17,633 nucleotides of DNA from Irineochytrium annulatum (lineage: Eukaryota; Chytridiomycota; Chytridiomycetes; Chytridiales; Chytridiaceae), in contig JADGJL010000579.1 in the NCBI GenBank assembly GCA_027600665.1, positions 1-17,633 of the forward strand, in the 5' to 3' direction. Shown piece after piece: positions 1 to 10,020 of the stretch (its first letter is position 1; each line of letters starts with the position of its first letter). Made by a program: the position numbers and the translations under genes. The notes beneath the pieces are model-generated. The model saw only the letters and a list, made by a program, of their open reading frames with translations. It was not told the origin of the DNA and made no database searches.

Positions 1-2942
1 CCATAAGACGCCCCGCCCCCGCTGCCCGCCGCGCCGCTGTGCCCCGCATGTTGATAGTGGTGGTGATGCCGCGGCAGATAATGCCTCGCGACCTTAACCT
101 GCTGCCTTGGTGATGTTTGGCTCATGGCCATGCCGCCCGCGACTGTTCGGTTCTGGGACGACGAGGCGCTATAGGATCCACCGAGGGTCATGGCGGCGGA
201 TGATGGCCCGCTGGATGAGGATGGTAGCGGGTAGGAGGAGCCGCCGGTGGATACGGAGGCCGATACGTTCGGGAGGTTAGCATGGTGTGCGCCGTAGTGG
301 TGGTTCGCGTTGCCGCCGTAGAAGGATGAGGTCGGGTTTGATGAGTTAGTTGTACTGGAGGATGCCAGAGTGTGACGGGGGAGGGTCTTCGAGCGGGTGA
401 GATGCGCGGTGGTGGACGTGATGCCGACACCGATCGCGTCAGGCTCGGTGAAGCCCGCCGGCACGGTCGTATGCTGTCGCCGGCCGCTAGCGAGGAGGTA
501 CCCGGAGTTGGAGCCCGACGAACGCCCGTTAACAAGCATTTTTGACGCGGTGGCCGAGGATGTCGATGCGGATGCCCGCCCGTTGGCGGAGTCACTCCGG
601 AGAGCCGAGTTGCTCGAGGTGGTGATCGGGCGGGTGGGGAACGGGTAGGAGGCTGGGACGGAGGGCTTGAGCCATTCATGCCTCAACGCCTCTTCCGGAG
701 TCATTCGCAGTTGGGGATCCCACTCGAGGCATTTGTTGATGAAGTCAAGGAAGCCCAAATCGCTCGTGCGGATGACGGTGTTCAAAGATTTCCCGTTCGG
801 TCTCCGCTTCTTCCCCCGCGAATTTGGGAGAATTCTCGGCGCGCCCGCCGAATCGAAAAAAAGTTTCCGCCGGGATCCCCGCTCGATCATGCTGTCCGGT
901 GGCAGGCCCTTCAGCTCCATAATACAAGCGAGCTGCTCCTGCTCGTTCTCACCCGGGAACAAGGGGTACCCTGTGAAAAGTTCCGCAAGGATGCAACCCA
1001 GCGACCACATGTCGATCGTCATATTGTAGCTGATGCCTAGAATTATCAACAGTTAAAACCCCGCAGGGCCTTCCAAGCATGCTGAATCGGCTCACCTAGA
1101 ATAACCTCGGGACTCCGATAGAAACGACTCTGAACGTAGGTGTAGACCTTCTCCGACTCGAAGCAGCTACTTCCGAAATCGATAACCTTGATCCCATAGC
1201 AATCCGCCTCGGAGTCAAAGTCAGCCGGCCATGATGCGCCGCCGTACGATCCGCCGTTGAGGTCCGATCGGTTCGGCTGCAAAAAGCTCGTTTCCTTCAG
1301 CAACACGTTCTCGGGCTTCATGTCGCAGTGAACGATCCGATTCCGGTCAAGAAGGTCCATACACTGCACGATCTGAACCGCAAACTTTTTGATAACGCCT
1401 AAGTGCACGCCCCGGAACCCGCCTCCCTTCAACCACTCGTAGAGGTTCACGCCAAGGAGCTCGAAGGTGATGCACAGATGTCCGCGGAAGTAGAAGTGGT
1501 CTTGCATGTGGACGATGTTATACTGATTGCTCGAATCCTATCAACAACAATCAGCATCCGAATAACAAAAGTGGCCGTCAGTTTTTCGTATTTACCTCCT
1601 TCCTGAGCCTATCCAGTACCTTCACCTCCACCATTCCCTGCTTCTCAAACCTCTTCTTATTCCTGATAATCTTCAAGGCGACGTGACACTTCGCTTTATG
1701 GTCGTAGCACTTCACGACCTGCCCAAAACTCCCCTTCCCCAACAGCGAGATCAGCTCGTACCGGTACCCGATGTGATCGTGGTACGTGAGGTAGTAGTCC
1801 CCACGGGCGTCATCGTACCCGTGGTTGAAGACACCCTTATCCTCCTCCTTTGTGTTCGAGTCAGTCGGGGCCGACTCGTCCGCCCCCGTCGGCCTCTGCG
1901 GCGTCCCCACCTTCACAACCCCGACGGCTCCCGCGAAGTAAACCTCAGGGCAGTCCAGGACCTCACGCTGCTCGTAGGGCGTCAGCAACTCCTTGTAGTA
2001 GTGGAGCGTGGCGTCGGGCGAGAGAGGGAGCTTCAGCGAGGCGGCGGATGACGCGCAATTGGATCTACTGTTATTGCCGTTGACACCACGCGTGGCACTG
2101 CTGCTCCGGTTAGTGCTGCTGCCGGTACTGTATAGCGACCCCCGCTGGGACGGGGCCGTGTTGGATTTGGAGGACGGGGCGGAGGACGCGATGGTTTGAG
2201 ATGAGACGATGGTGGAGCCCCCGGAGGACGGCGAGACGCCCTGAGTCTGCTGCTGATGCCGCAGGGACATCTGGTTGGCAAGATGCTGTATTCGCGTGGC
2301 GTTCTGTGCCGCAATGGACTGGCGGTTTGCGGCGGCGTTCGCAGCCATCTTTTCAGCTCGCATAGCAGCTGTCAAGCCATCAGACCGAGCGGATCCCGCA
2401 GAGGAGGGCGCCGATGCCTTCGACGGCCGGCTCGACTTGGTAGAGAGGGAGGATGATGCCGATGACGGATGCTTGTTGGCCAGTTTCGGCGCGGGGACCG
2501 TCGGTAGGCGCGTCGTTGAAGCGTGGGAAGGCGGCGACGTCTTTAGGTTGAACGAGGTAAGGGTGGTGGTAGCAGTGGGCGACGACTTGCATCTCGGCGA
2601 TGAGGTGACGGGGGAGACGGGGACGGGGAGGAGCGACTTGGACGCCGTCATCGCCGGTGGGTGCGGCGGAGCCGGCGCCGCGGCCGACGTCTTCTTCCGC
2701 AGGGGGGAGATCCGCGGCAGATTCGACGCCTTAAGAGGAGACATGAGGCTCGCGCCCGCGGACGGGGCGGATCCAGACCCCGACCCCGCCGCTGCCGTCA
2801 TCCCCGTCACGCCAAGACTTCCCCCACTGCCGGGCCCGCCAGCGGCAGGGAGCCCCGCAACCATGGCCTCGTGTGAGACGGACTCGGATCCATTTGGAGC
2901 GAAGGCGATGCGGTGGATCGGCGGCGGCGTTGAGGCCAGCAT
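1..2942 (-). CDS. DYRK-family dual-specificity protein kinase (Pom1/DYRK2-like), 3' partial
   Basis: Exons on the minus strand are 2942-1596, 1537-1096 and 1036-1, running off the left edge. The introns are 1538-1595 (phase 0, 58 nt) and 1037-1095 (phase 1, 59 nt). At least 941 residues are encoded. Residues 1-330 are a Ser/Ala/Pro-rich disordered leader. A NAPA-like element ([20 protein letters not shown]) and a DH box ([20 protein letters not shown]) follow. The kinase domain covers about 396-719: glycine loop GKGSFG at 402-407, Lys424, HCDMKPEN at 519-526 (the usual DYRK variant of HRD), DFG at 569-571, activation-loop YTY at 581-583 and [16 protein letters not shown] near the end. DYRKs autophosphorylate the second loop Tyr and then act as Ser/Thr kinases; fungal Pom1 controls polarity and cell size. 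An unusual insert of about 33 residues lies between the catalytic loop and DFG. The tail is Ser/His/Gly-rich. The start is the first ATG after an in-frame TGA. The family is certain; orthology to Pom1 is inferred. Confidence 0.95.
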
Positions 2943-3398
2943 CAGGGCAGCGGTTGGGCGGCCGTACCCTCAATTGAAGGCGGGACTTGATGTTTGCTTC
3001 AGGCACCACAATATGCTGTCATTGCGGCGGCGATAATAAGAGCTGGTTGCGTAAATCCAAGCAGATACGCTGGCAGATCCGTGTGATCTTGCTGGGGAGC
3101 TTCGGTTATATTACGCTAATGGCCAATTCAAGATAACATAAATATAATCGAGCATTTCGGAAAAAAGGGTAAAAACTTATATTGATGACGATTGGTACTT
3201 GCTCAACCAAAAGACTACAAGAAAAAAAAGAACAACAATATACGAAGGCTGTCACGTTGGTCAAGATGCCTTTGGGTAACTGACTCGTCCGCCCCGTCGG
3301 CAGCGTCGTCCCTCTTCCCTACTGTCCACTGATTTCTATCAACCAGCGTGGGCACAGCTTGCCGACCGCGGTCGCGGGCCAGTCATCGCCAACCAACG
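2943..3398. promoter_or_regulatory. Upstream region of the kinase gene, AT-rich core
   Basis: I see no convincing coding sequence here. About 3100-3240 is strongly AT-rich against GC-rich flanks, with short A and T runs, and lies upstream of the minus-strand kinase ATG at 2942. It could also serve the plus-strand stretch that follows, making it a divergent promoter. I could not place a TATA box or a specific factor site with confidence. Confidence 0.4.
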
Positions 3399-3966
3399 AT
3401 GAGCTTGCGCAACGATCGCGATCAAAAAAGGCATGCCCTCGCAGGGGAAGGAAAAAAAGGGTTCCAAAAATTGGTCGTAAAACCAGCTGTCGAGTTGGCC
3501 AGCAAGGACGCGGCTCGGTCCAAGTCCTCACTGCCAACGCCGATGAAGTCTCCCCGCTGTGGTTACGAATGGTTTCTGTAAAGAAAAAGCCGTGTGATTT
3601 GACTGCCTTGAAAGGAGAGCGACTGGTCAGGAGGCAATGCGTCCCAGAGCTACTAATCGATCTTCATCGCGATGGAATTTTGAAAGAACTGCCTGCTCTT
3701 TCAGCTTATAACCACGATTCATACACCGGGGTAGCCTTCCCATCCTATCCACAGCACCCTAACAGGGGCATCAGTCTCCAGCCATACCGTCACCGTCCCC
3801 ATTGAGGTGCCACCTCACTGGCCTATACTACTTGGTTTGGAGCTTCCTTACTCAGCTGCCAAGAGCAAATGCGGCATGCGTCCAACGATTAGGCATACCG
3901 CCGTTGATGATGAGAAGGAGGACTTCATGACCGTCAGCCAAATTGCACCATCGTCAGCGTGGAGTG

Positions 3967-4036
3967 GTGAGTATGGGCGCGCCCGCGATGCCAGCTCCAG
4001 CCCTTTTTTTTCTCTGTCTGCCTCTTTCTTATTCAG
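3967..4036 (+). other. Likely spliceosomal intron in the unresolved locus
   Basis: The segment starts GTGAGT and ends TTCTTATTCAG after an uninterrupted pyrimidine tract of about 30 bases containing eight T in a row. Its length of 70 nt equals that of two introns in the eL38 gene of this window. The preceding frame, ending SSAWSG at phase 1, is open for more than 200 bases. This is the best single reason to think a plus-strand transcript crosses this region. Confidence 0.5.
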
Positions 4037-4376
4037 TGCGGCATGGCCGTGGCGGCCGAGGTAAGTGATTTCCAGCAAGCGGAGCTTGGTGACTTTCCTC
4101 TGGCCGCCGAGATGGACGTCAAGACGCCGTCGAACGTCTGTCCGTCCTTCCTCGCGAAGGCCGAGCACCGGTAGTCGCAGGGCGACAGCCGCAGGTGCTG
4201 TCGACCAAAGGCATTCGGAAGGTTCGTGGCAGCGTCTTTTAATTCAATTAACCCTATTTTAAACTACAGCTTATGAAGAAACGCGGCGTGCCCGTCAAGG
4301 CCGCCATTTCACTTCTCGTCTCCAACGCCTCCACGAGTCACCATAAGGCCGCACGGCCCACGCCGCCGCGAGCGTC

Positions 4377-4541
4377 ATGCGCGGCGACACCGCCCTATCA
4401 GGGACCGCACAGGAGGCATGCACGTGCCTGCAGGGAATGGGTTACTGCCCCTGCGTCCACGCTGGTGAGAAGGCGAGGGACCAGTGCATGTACGAGCAGA
4501 GGAAGAGGAATATGCAGGAGGAGTGGAAGGAATTTCGGTGA
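4377..4541 (+). CDS. Possible small Cys-rich ORF (54 aa), unrecognised
   Basis: The ORF starts at ATG 4377 and stops at TGA 4539-4541. It carries closely spaced cysteines (ACTCLQGMGYCPCVHAG, then QCMYE) followed by a charged Glu/Arg/Lys-rich C-terminus ending EEWKEFR. The arrangement vaguely recalls small Cys-rich mitochondrial or chaperone proteins but does not match the CX9C twin pattern or any family I know. It could be the last exon of the surrounding spliced locus rather than a gene of its own, or a chance ORF. Confidence 0.2.
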   Translation: MRGDTALSGTAQEACTCLQGMGYCPCVHAGEKARDQCMYEQRKRNMQEEWKEFR

Positions 4542-4740
4542 TTATGCTTCTGCTGTTCACTTGGCTTCTCAGATTGCATATGCTCCGTTGTCGTATTACT
4601 TCTCCGTCTGTCTTCTTCCTTTCTTCTGTTTGCAGCCCCGATTATTGCTGGCCGTCGGCTTTAGTGGCGATTTGCACCAGTCACTTTGTTATGCCATAAT
4701 TAAATGTCATAAGCTTCCTTACATATTTCGAAGTTATTTG

Positions 4741-4746
4741 AATAAA
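4741..4746 (+). terminator. Candidate polyadenylation signal AATAAA
   Basis: A perfect AATAAA lies downstream of the unresolved plus-strand locus and about 220 bases before the aminopeptidase ATG. It would give that locus a plausible transcript end. The motif is common by chance in AT-rich DNA, so the call is weak. Confidence 0.3.
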
Positions 4747-4966
4747 GGTTAAGGATAACAAAGGAAAGACTTAGATACACCTTGAAACTGCAAGTTGATA
4801 GCATGGGCAAGCAGGACAGCTGTTGCCATTGAGTACCTTCCCGGTCGCGGGATCCGTTGTCGCCACCCATCACATCTCAAGCAGTTGCATCGTCGCTGTC
4901 CGCCCATCCGACGTTGTCTTCTCCTCTCTCCCAACCATCCATTACAATCCCGCCACGTCAGTATCT

Positions 4967-7900
4967 ATGGCCGATCTTGAAGAAGAGAGCGACTTCAGCG
5001 AGGACGACTTTGGCCCGTCGACACTCACCATCTTCGACCGGGCCCGACTCTGGTGGACGGAGAACATCGTCCAGAAACAAAAACTTCATCAGTTCTACGG
5101 CCTCCTTCTTGCGACACTCGTTGTCCTGTCATGCTGGGCCGCCATCTCAGGAACATCCGAGGGGAAACGGCCAGGAGGGAGCAACCCGGACAAGATCTTT
5201 GATGACTCGGCCAGGGATTTACCCAACGACTGGACGCAGATCCGGTTGCCGTCGCACGTCGTGCCTATCGACTACGGGGTCGAGATCGACACCGACATTG
5301 AGCGCTTTAGTTTCAGCGGCGACGTGCTCATCTCTTTGAACCTCACGGGCCCCACCAAGGTCATCGTGGTGCATGCGGCCGACCTAACGACAAAGAACCC
5401 GGTGATGTGGTTCGACCATATCAACGGGACGTCCGTGAAGCCCTCAAGCGTCCGGGTTGACGACAAGCTCGAGTTCGTCGTCCTCACGTTCGACAGGCCC
5501 CTGAAGGCCTCGTCGCAGTGGCTTCTGACGATGGACTTCTCAGGCAATCTCACGGACTCGCTCCGCGGGTACTATCGATCCTCATACCTCTCCGACAACG
5601 GCTCCAAGAAGTATATAGCCACGACGCAGTTCCAGCCCGGAGATGCCAGGCGCGCGTTCCCTTGTTTTGATGAGCCCGGGATGAAGGCCGCGTTTCAGTT
5701 AAATATGACGATACCGTCCGGGTCGGGGTATCACGCTTTGTCGAACATGCCAGTTGTGCAGGACCTGCGGACGGGATCTACGCGCAAGTTTGTGTTCGAA
5801 AAGACGAAGAGGATGTCGACGTACCTCGTCGCATTCGTGGTGTCGGACTTTGAGTATCAGGAAATGACGACAGATAGCGATGTGATCGTTCGGGTGTACA
5901 CGCAGCCCGGGAAGAAGAACCTGGGGAAATATGCACTTAAGGCGGGAACGGCGGTTGGTTTTTTACTTCAATCACCGTTTATTGATGAAGTTGTCATAAG
6001 ATCCTTGAGTTTTTCGAGCGCACTTTCCGGATCAACTATCCACTTCCAAAGCTGGACCTTATCTCCTTGCCGGATTTTGCAGCGGGGGCTATGGAAAACT
6101 GGGGTTTGATTACATATCGTGACACGGCTTTGCTCTACGACGAAAACTCATCTGCAGCCAAGGATAAGCAGAGGGTTGCGTCCGTGATTGCGCACGAGGT
6201 ACGCCAACAAGCCTTTAAAAGCTCTAACGGTAATAGCTTGCACATCAATGGTTTGGAAATCTCGTATCGTGTGAATGGTGGGGCGATTTGTGGTTAAACG
6301 AGGGCTATGCTACCTTTATGGAATACAAAGGTGTGGATTCCTTTGAAAAGGACTGGAGGTTGTCGGACCAATTTCTGTATATGGATCTGATGAGGGCTAT
6401 GGACACCGACTCCTCCCGCTTCACGCACACGGTCGCCCTCGAGGTTAATAGCCCCGACGAGATTGAAGAGATATTCGACGACATCTCGTATGCCAAGGGC
6501 GCCTCCCTCCTCCGCATGCTGGAAGCGTGGCTCAACACGGCAGCCGACAGGAATTACTTCTTCCTACGCATCGAGGCGTATTTAAATAAGTACGCCTACT
6601 CGAATGCGGAGACGAAGAATCTGTGGGAGGAGCTGGATAAGCCGGGGCTAGAGCTGGGCAAAGTGATGAACAGCTGGACGTCGCAGCCGGGGTATCCGGT
6701 GGTCGTCGTCCGTGATGATGGCCTGACGGACGGAGGGTTCACTGTACAGCAGGAGCGGTTCATCATCTCGAGGGAGGTCGCGGCCGATCTGAACTTCACG
6801 CGCCCTCCGCAGTTCTTGTCGCAAAACGAGCCCTCCGCCCTTGAGATTATTGAAGTCAACGCCACGGAGCAACACTGGAACATCCCGATGTTGATCCGCC
6901 GTTTCGACGTCAGCGGTACCGCGAAGGGTTCAACCTATTTTACCACGCTGGACTCGAAGGAAGAGGTGCCGCTTGACGGACCCGTAGTGATGCTGAATTA
7001 CGGCCGCAAGGGCCTTTATCGCGTGATGTACCCGGAGCACCTCTGGAAACTGTACATCAAGTGGGTGAAAAAGGGTGATGTGTTTGGGCCCGTCGAGCGC
7101 GCGGGACTTATTAGGTCTGTTGCGGACGTTATCTACCTTGCTAACATTTGGGTGATTTAGCGATGCTTTTGCTTTGAATTGGGCCGGGTACATTAAAGAT
7201 GTCCGCATTCCTTTGGAGTTCACGAAGGCGCTGTCTCATGAGCTTGACTTTGTCGTGTGGAAACATGCGTTGCACGAACTGGGCAACCTTGACGACATTC
7301 TGTGCGTGCACTTCTATCTCGTTTATGTCGAGTCTAAATTTTATTCTTTGCCATTAGCTGTCTCGATCACAGTTACGGATTGTTTGAAGAGTATCAGCGG
7401 GAGATTTTCACGCCAATCGCCCGCTCGCTGGGATGGAATGAAACGGACGACGACGTATCGGTTCATCACGGCCGCGCCCTGCTCCGATCCGAAATTCTTA
7501 GCGAGGCTATCGCTCTCAACATCCCGGAGTTTACTAAGCAGGCCCTGGAATACTTCCACACCATTAAAGATTCCATGCGGCATCATGATGGGTTGAAAGC
7601 GCTGTCGTTTGAGGAGGCCCAGGCGAAGCTGACACTCGCCCCCGGCGTCCTGAACGTCGTCTGGGACGCCGGTGTGATCTGGGGCACAGACGGTGACTAC
7701 GACTTCGTCTTGGAGGCATACGAGAACGCGACCTTCGCTGTAGATAAGGAGCGGCTCCTCCACGCCCTCGCGTCCGCGCGGAAGCCGTACCAGATTCGCC
7801 AGACGCTTGAGATGACGCTAAATGGGAAAGTGAGGAGGCAAGACATCACGAAGCTCATCTTCCTGGTCGCGGATCTTTACGGGCCAACGCACATTCAAGT

Positions 7901-8213
7901 GTGGACATTCTTACTGGATCGGTGGAAGGAATTTACGAGCATGTGGACGGGTGGGTGGAATCCGGTCAACGGGATGCTGAAGAACCTCGTATCCGTGTTC
8001 GCTGAGACGAGTCTGATTGATGAGGCGGAGAAGTTGTTCCTACACGGTGGCGGTGGGCCCGACTTTTTTGTCCCTCCACTGGCCGACAAGGCCATCAAGA
8101 AGGGGCTGGAGATATCGAAGACACGGGTGGCGTGGCTTCGCAGATCGGGCCCTGCTCTCTATGAGTGGCTGAAGAGCAATGTTGAAGATAAGAAAACAGA
8201 GTTATTGAAGTAA
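4967..8213 (+). CDS. Type II membrane-anchored M1 family zinc aminopeptidase
   Basis: Exons are 4967-5953, 6001-6198, 6237-7114, 7161-7301 and 7358-8213, giving 1019 residues. The introns (47, 38, 46 and 56 nt) are fixed by the restored M1 motifs. The N-terminus is short, acidic and cytosolic ([11 protein letters not shown]), followed by one hydrophobic segment at about 43-61, so the catalytic part faces the lumen or outside. M1 hallmarks are [12 protein letters not shown] in the N-terminal domain, the exopeptidase motif GAMEN at 358-362, and the zinc site HELAH at 394-398 with the third ligand Glu417 in LWLNEG, exactly 18 residues on. An ERAP1-like helical C-terminal domain follows (from about 590). 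It removes N-terminal residues from peptides, as in aminopeptidase N and ERAP relatives. ATG 4967 is the first ATG of the open frame. TAAATAAA at 8211-8218 overlaps the stop with a polyadenylation-like signal. Confidence 0.95.
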
Positions 8214-8301
8214 ATAAATTACGAAAGTGGAAATATACACATCTCATGCGAAACCATGCATTGTGCATCGGAAAACTTGAGTTTCTACTACAACCTCGGG
8301 T
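8214..8301. other. Short convergent intergenic gap
   Basis: Only 88 bases separate the stop of the aminopeptidase gene (plus) from the stop of the C78 peptidase gene (minus). Both 3' UTRs and polyadenylation sites must lie here or overlap. AATAAA at 8213-8218 begins on the last base of the aminopeptidase stop codon. No other feature is visible. Confidence 0.6.
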
Positions 8302-9882
8302 TTAAACCCATCTCTCCGACTTCAGCTTTTTGTAAGCTGATTTCTCTTTATCATCGCTCCACCCGTGACCCAACACCACCATAATTTGGAACTGCGGCTT
8401 CTTCGCCACCTTATCCTCCGCCCACCGCAACGGCCGCAGGATTCCCTGCGCTTGCCCGAACGTCATCTTAGCAAATCCATCCGTATGAGAATATTCCTTC
8501 AAACAGAATTCCTTAGGCATGTGAAATCCCGGGTTGAGCGTCAAGAGGTTCCGTGCACCGCCGGTTGTTTCCTCGTAACCAACGATAACAATGCTGTGAC
8601 CTCTTAGAAATGAAGGTTAGTTTTCGATCAAACGGAGGAAGTAACTCCTACGTACTTGTACTGGCAAAACAATGGCATCCTCTTCGTGACGAAAACACCG
8701 TCCTTCTTTTTCCGATTCCACTTAGCCGGCCACCCAGTCGATGCCCCGGCTCTCTTCAAAGCGGCTGCCGAAAACCCATCAAAGTACGCCTCAACGAAAT
8801 CAATCAACGCGGGATGTCCCTCCCCTTTCTGCTGCGTCCACTTCGGGAAATCATGTATCTCCGCCCTGACCCCGAGGTATCTCAAAATAGCCGCCACGTC
8901 CGTCACGCCGATCCATTTCGTGGAATTCTTCACCGACTTCCCCAACTGCTGCGACCCTTCGTTGTCAAAGCCGTCCTTCCACCCGGCCTCCAACAGCACC
9001 TGAAGCCCTTCGACGGACGGGATCCCCTCGGTTTCCTCGCCAAAGCCGGCGAGCGACTTCTTGGCTTCCAGTTCGTCCCGGAAGCCTTCCAGTTTGTCGT
9101 GGCCTCTCAAAGCAGACCTTTGATACATGCATTCGTCACGTCGGCACAGTTAGAACTATTTCCACATACATCATCATTTGGCTACATCGGTATCCGCATC
9201 CCCAGTTCATATCAAACAGGTCGGTTCGGTAGTGGCTCACGCTCGGATGACACAAATACGCCTTCGTGGTTCTGTTATCCGACGTGCCCGACTTCGGCCC
9301 CTTAGACGAAATTTGGAGCAGGTCCTGCATCAAAGGGATGACGCCTTTACATCCATCAGTGATTGATTCCACCGACAATTGTACCTTTCGTACTGACGTT
9401 GACGGGCGAGTTCCTCAGGGACGAGTTGTCGCCGCTCCGGATCTTGTTCCGGTACATCCGCGCCTCATCGAACGTCAACCGGCCCGCATGCAGCATGCGA
9501 TCAACGTTCTCCGCCAGGGCCTTCTTGCTCCCCTCCTCGATCTTGCCAAATCCGTTGCCTTTACGAGGGCCATTCTCGGTCGAAAGCGGCTCGGTCCGCG
9601 CCTTCGTGGCCGCGGACGGACCCGCTGGCGGATTGTCCTCGAGATCCCAGTCTCGCTCTTTTCTCTAAGTACTCTTAGTACCCGCAGCGAGAGCGAACAG
9701 GCTCAAACCTTCAGCTCTGCAAAGGTTTCCCGTTCCACCCTCGCGGCCTCCTCAAGTCTCTTTGTTTCTTCCTCCTCCGCCTTGTGCTCATCGCAGTGCT
9801 TGTCGTAGTCATCGAACGGCACGACGACGCCGCAGTGCTCCCAGGGACACTCGGCGCCGGTCGGGAACCCGTCCGCCGTCAT
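8302..9882 (-). CDS. ZUP1: ZUP1/Mug105-like C78 cysteine peptidase (deubiquitinase) with one zinc finger
   Basis: Exons on the minus strand are 9882-9709, 9664-9385, 9344-9170, 9117-8656 and 8602-8302, giving 463 residues. Introns are 44, 40, 52 and 53 nt. A C2H2 finger with spacing C-x4-C-x11-H-x3-H (C12, C17, H29, H33) is followed by a Glu-rich helix that could be a ubiquitin-interacting MIU. The peptidase domain starts near KGVIPLMQDLLQ (151-162). It carries the nucleophile motif NWGCGYR (Cys201), then KWIGVTDVAAILRYLGV, and the catalytic His366 in KGHS. ZUP1 (ZUFSP) cleaves K63-linked ubiquitin chains and is tied to genome stability in animals. The protein has one finger where human ZUP1 has several. 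The position 21 residues after the His, Asp in human ZUP1, is Asn387 here. Upstream GTG codons are in frame, but ATG 9882 is the first ATG. The family call is secure; activity is uncertain. Confidence 0.92.
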
Positions 9883-10020
9883 GACCAGCGAGGTCGAAGT
9901 CCGATGACAACCTCCGTCAATCGTCTTAATCGCCACAGCGGACTACACCACGCGCTCCTTGGCCACTACTACCCCGCCACCACCGCCGATTCGTAGTGTC
10001 TACAGGAACGCCCGCCCTAC
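9883..10020. promoter_or_regulatory. Shared divergent promoter region (C78 peptidase / Ede1-like)
   Basis: These 138 bases separate two start codons that point away from each other, so both promoters and both 5' UTRs must fit here. The sequence is GC-rich with CCACC/CCGCC repeats and shows no TATA box. Co-regulation is a reasonable inference from geometry only. Confidence 0.6.

Larger units (their letters stand above)
3399..4746 (+). other. Unresolved, probably spliced plus-strand locus
   Basis: I recognise no protein here, but several signals suggest a transcribed, spliced plus-strand gene. An ATG at 3399 opens 60 codons of basic sequence to a stop at 3579-3581; a possible donor at 3578 (GTAAAG) and acceptor ending at 3630 would join it to an open frame ending at the peptide LPALSAYNHDSYTG (about 3690-3730). 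Another frame is open from 3735 through IEVPPHWPILLGLELPYSAA to a strong donor at 3967. A textbook intron follows (3967-4036), then a second GTAAGT donor at 4061, a possible acceptor TTAAACTACAG ending at 4269, and a pyrimidine tract ending in TTTGCAG near 4635. AATAAA occurs at 4741-4746. No single frame chain is clearly right. It may be a divergent gene, a decayed one, or a noncoding RNA. Confidence 0.3.

Noticed and set aside
2275..3036. Long plus-strand ORF of 253 codons
   Set aside because: Antisense shadow of the GC-rich low-complexity exon 1 of the DYRK gene, with no family resemblance.
3848..4168. Minus-strand ORF of 106 codons
   Set aside because: It reads through the pyrimidine tract of a good plus-strand intron, giving Lys/Glu-rich filler, and matches no family.
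4823..4966. In-frame upstream extension of the aminopeptidase by 48 codons
   Set aside because: It has no ATG (it starts at TTG) and the peptide is not like a leader; ATG 4967 fits the type II topology.
6181..6297. Unspliced reading of the aminopeptidase through [10 protein letters not shown]
   Set aside because: Removing 6199-6236 restores [10 protein letters not shown] and the downstream LWLNEG zinc ligand, so the unspliced reading is intron translation.
9883..9936. 18-codon N-terminal extension of the C78 peptidase
   Set aside because: It begins with GTG, contains no ATG and lies in the divergent promoter; ATG 9882 precedes the zinc finger by 11 residues.
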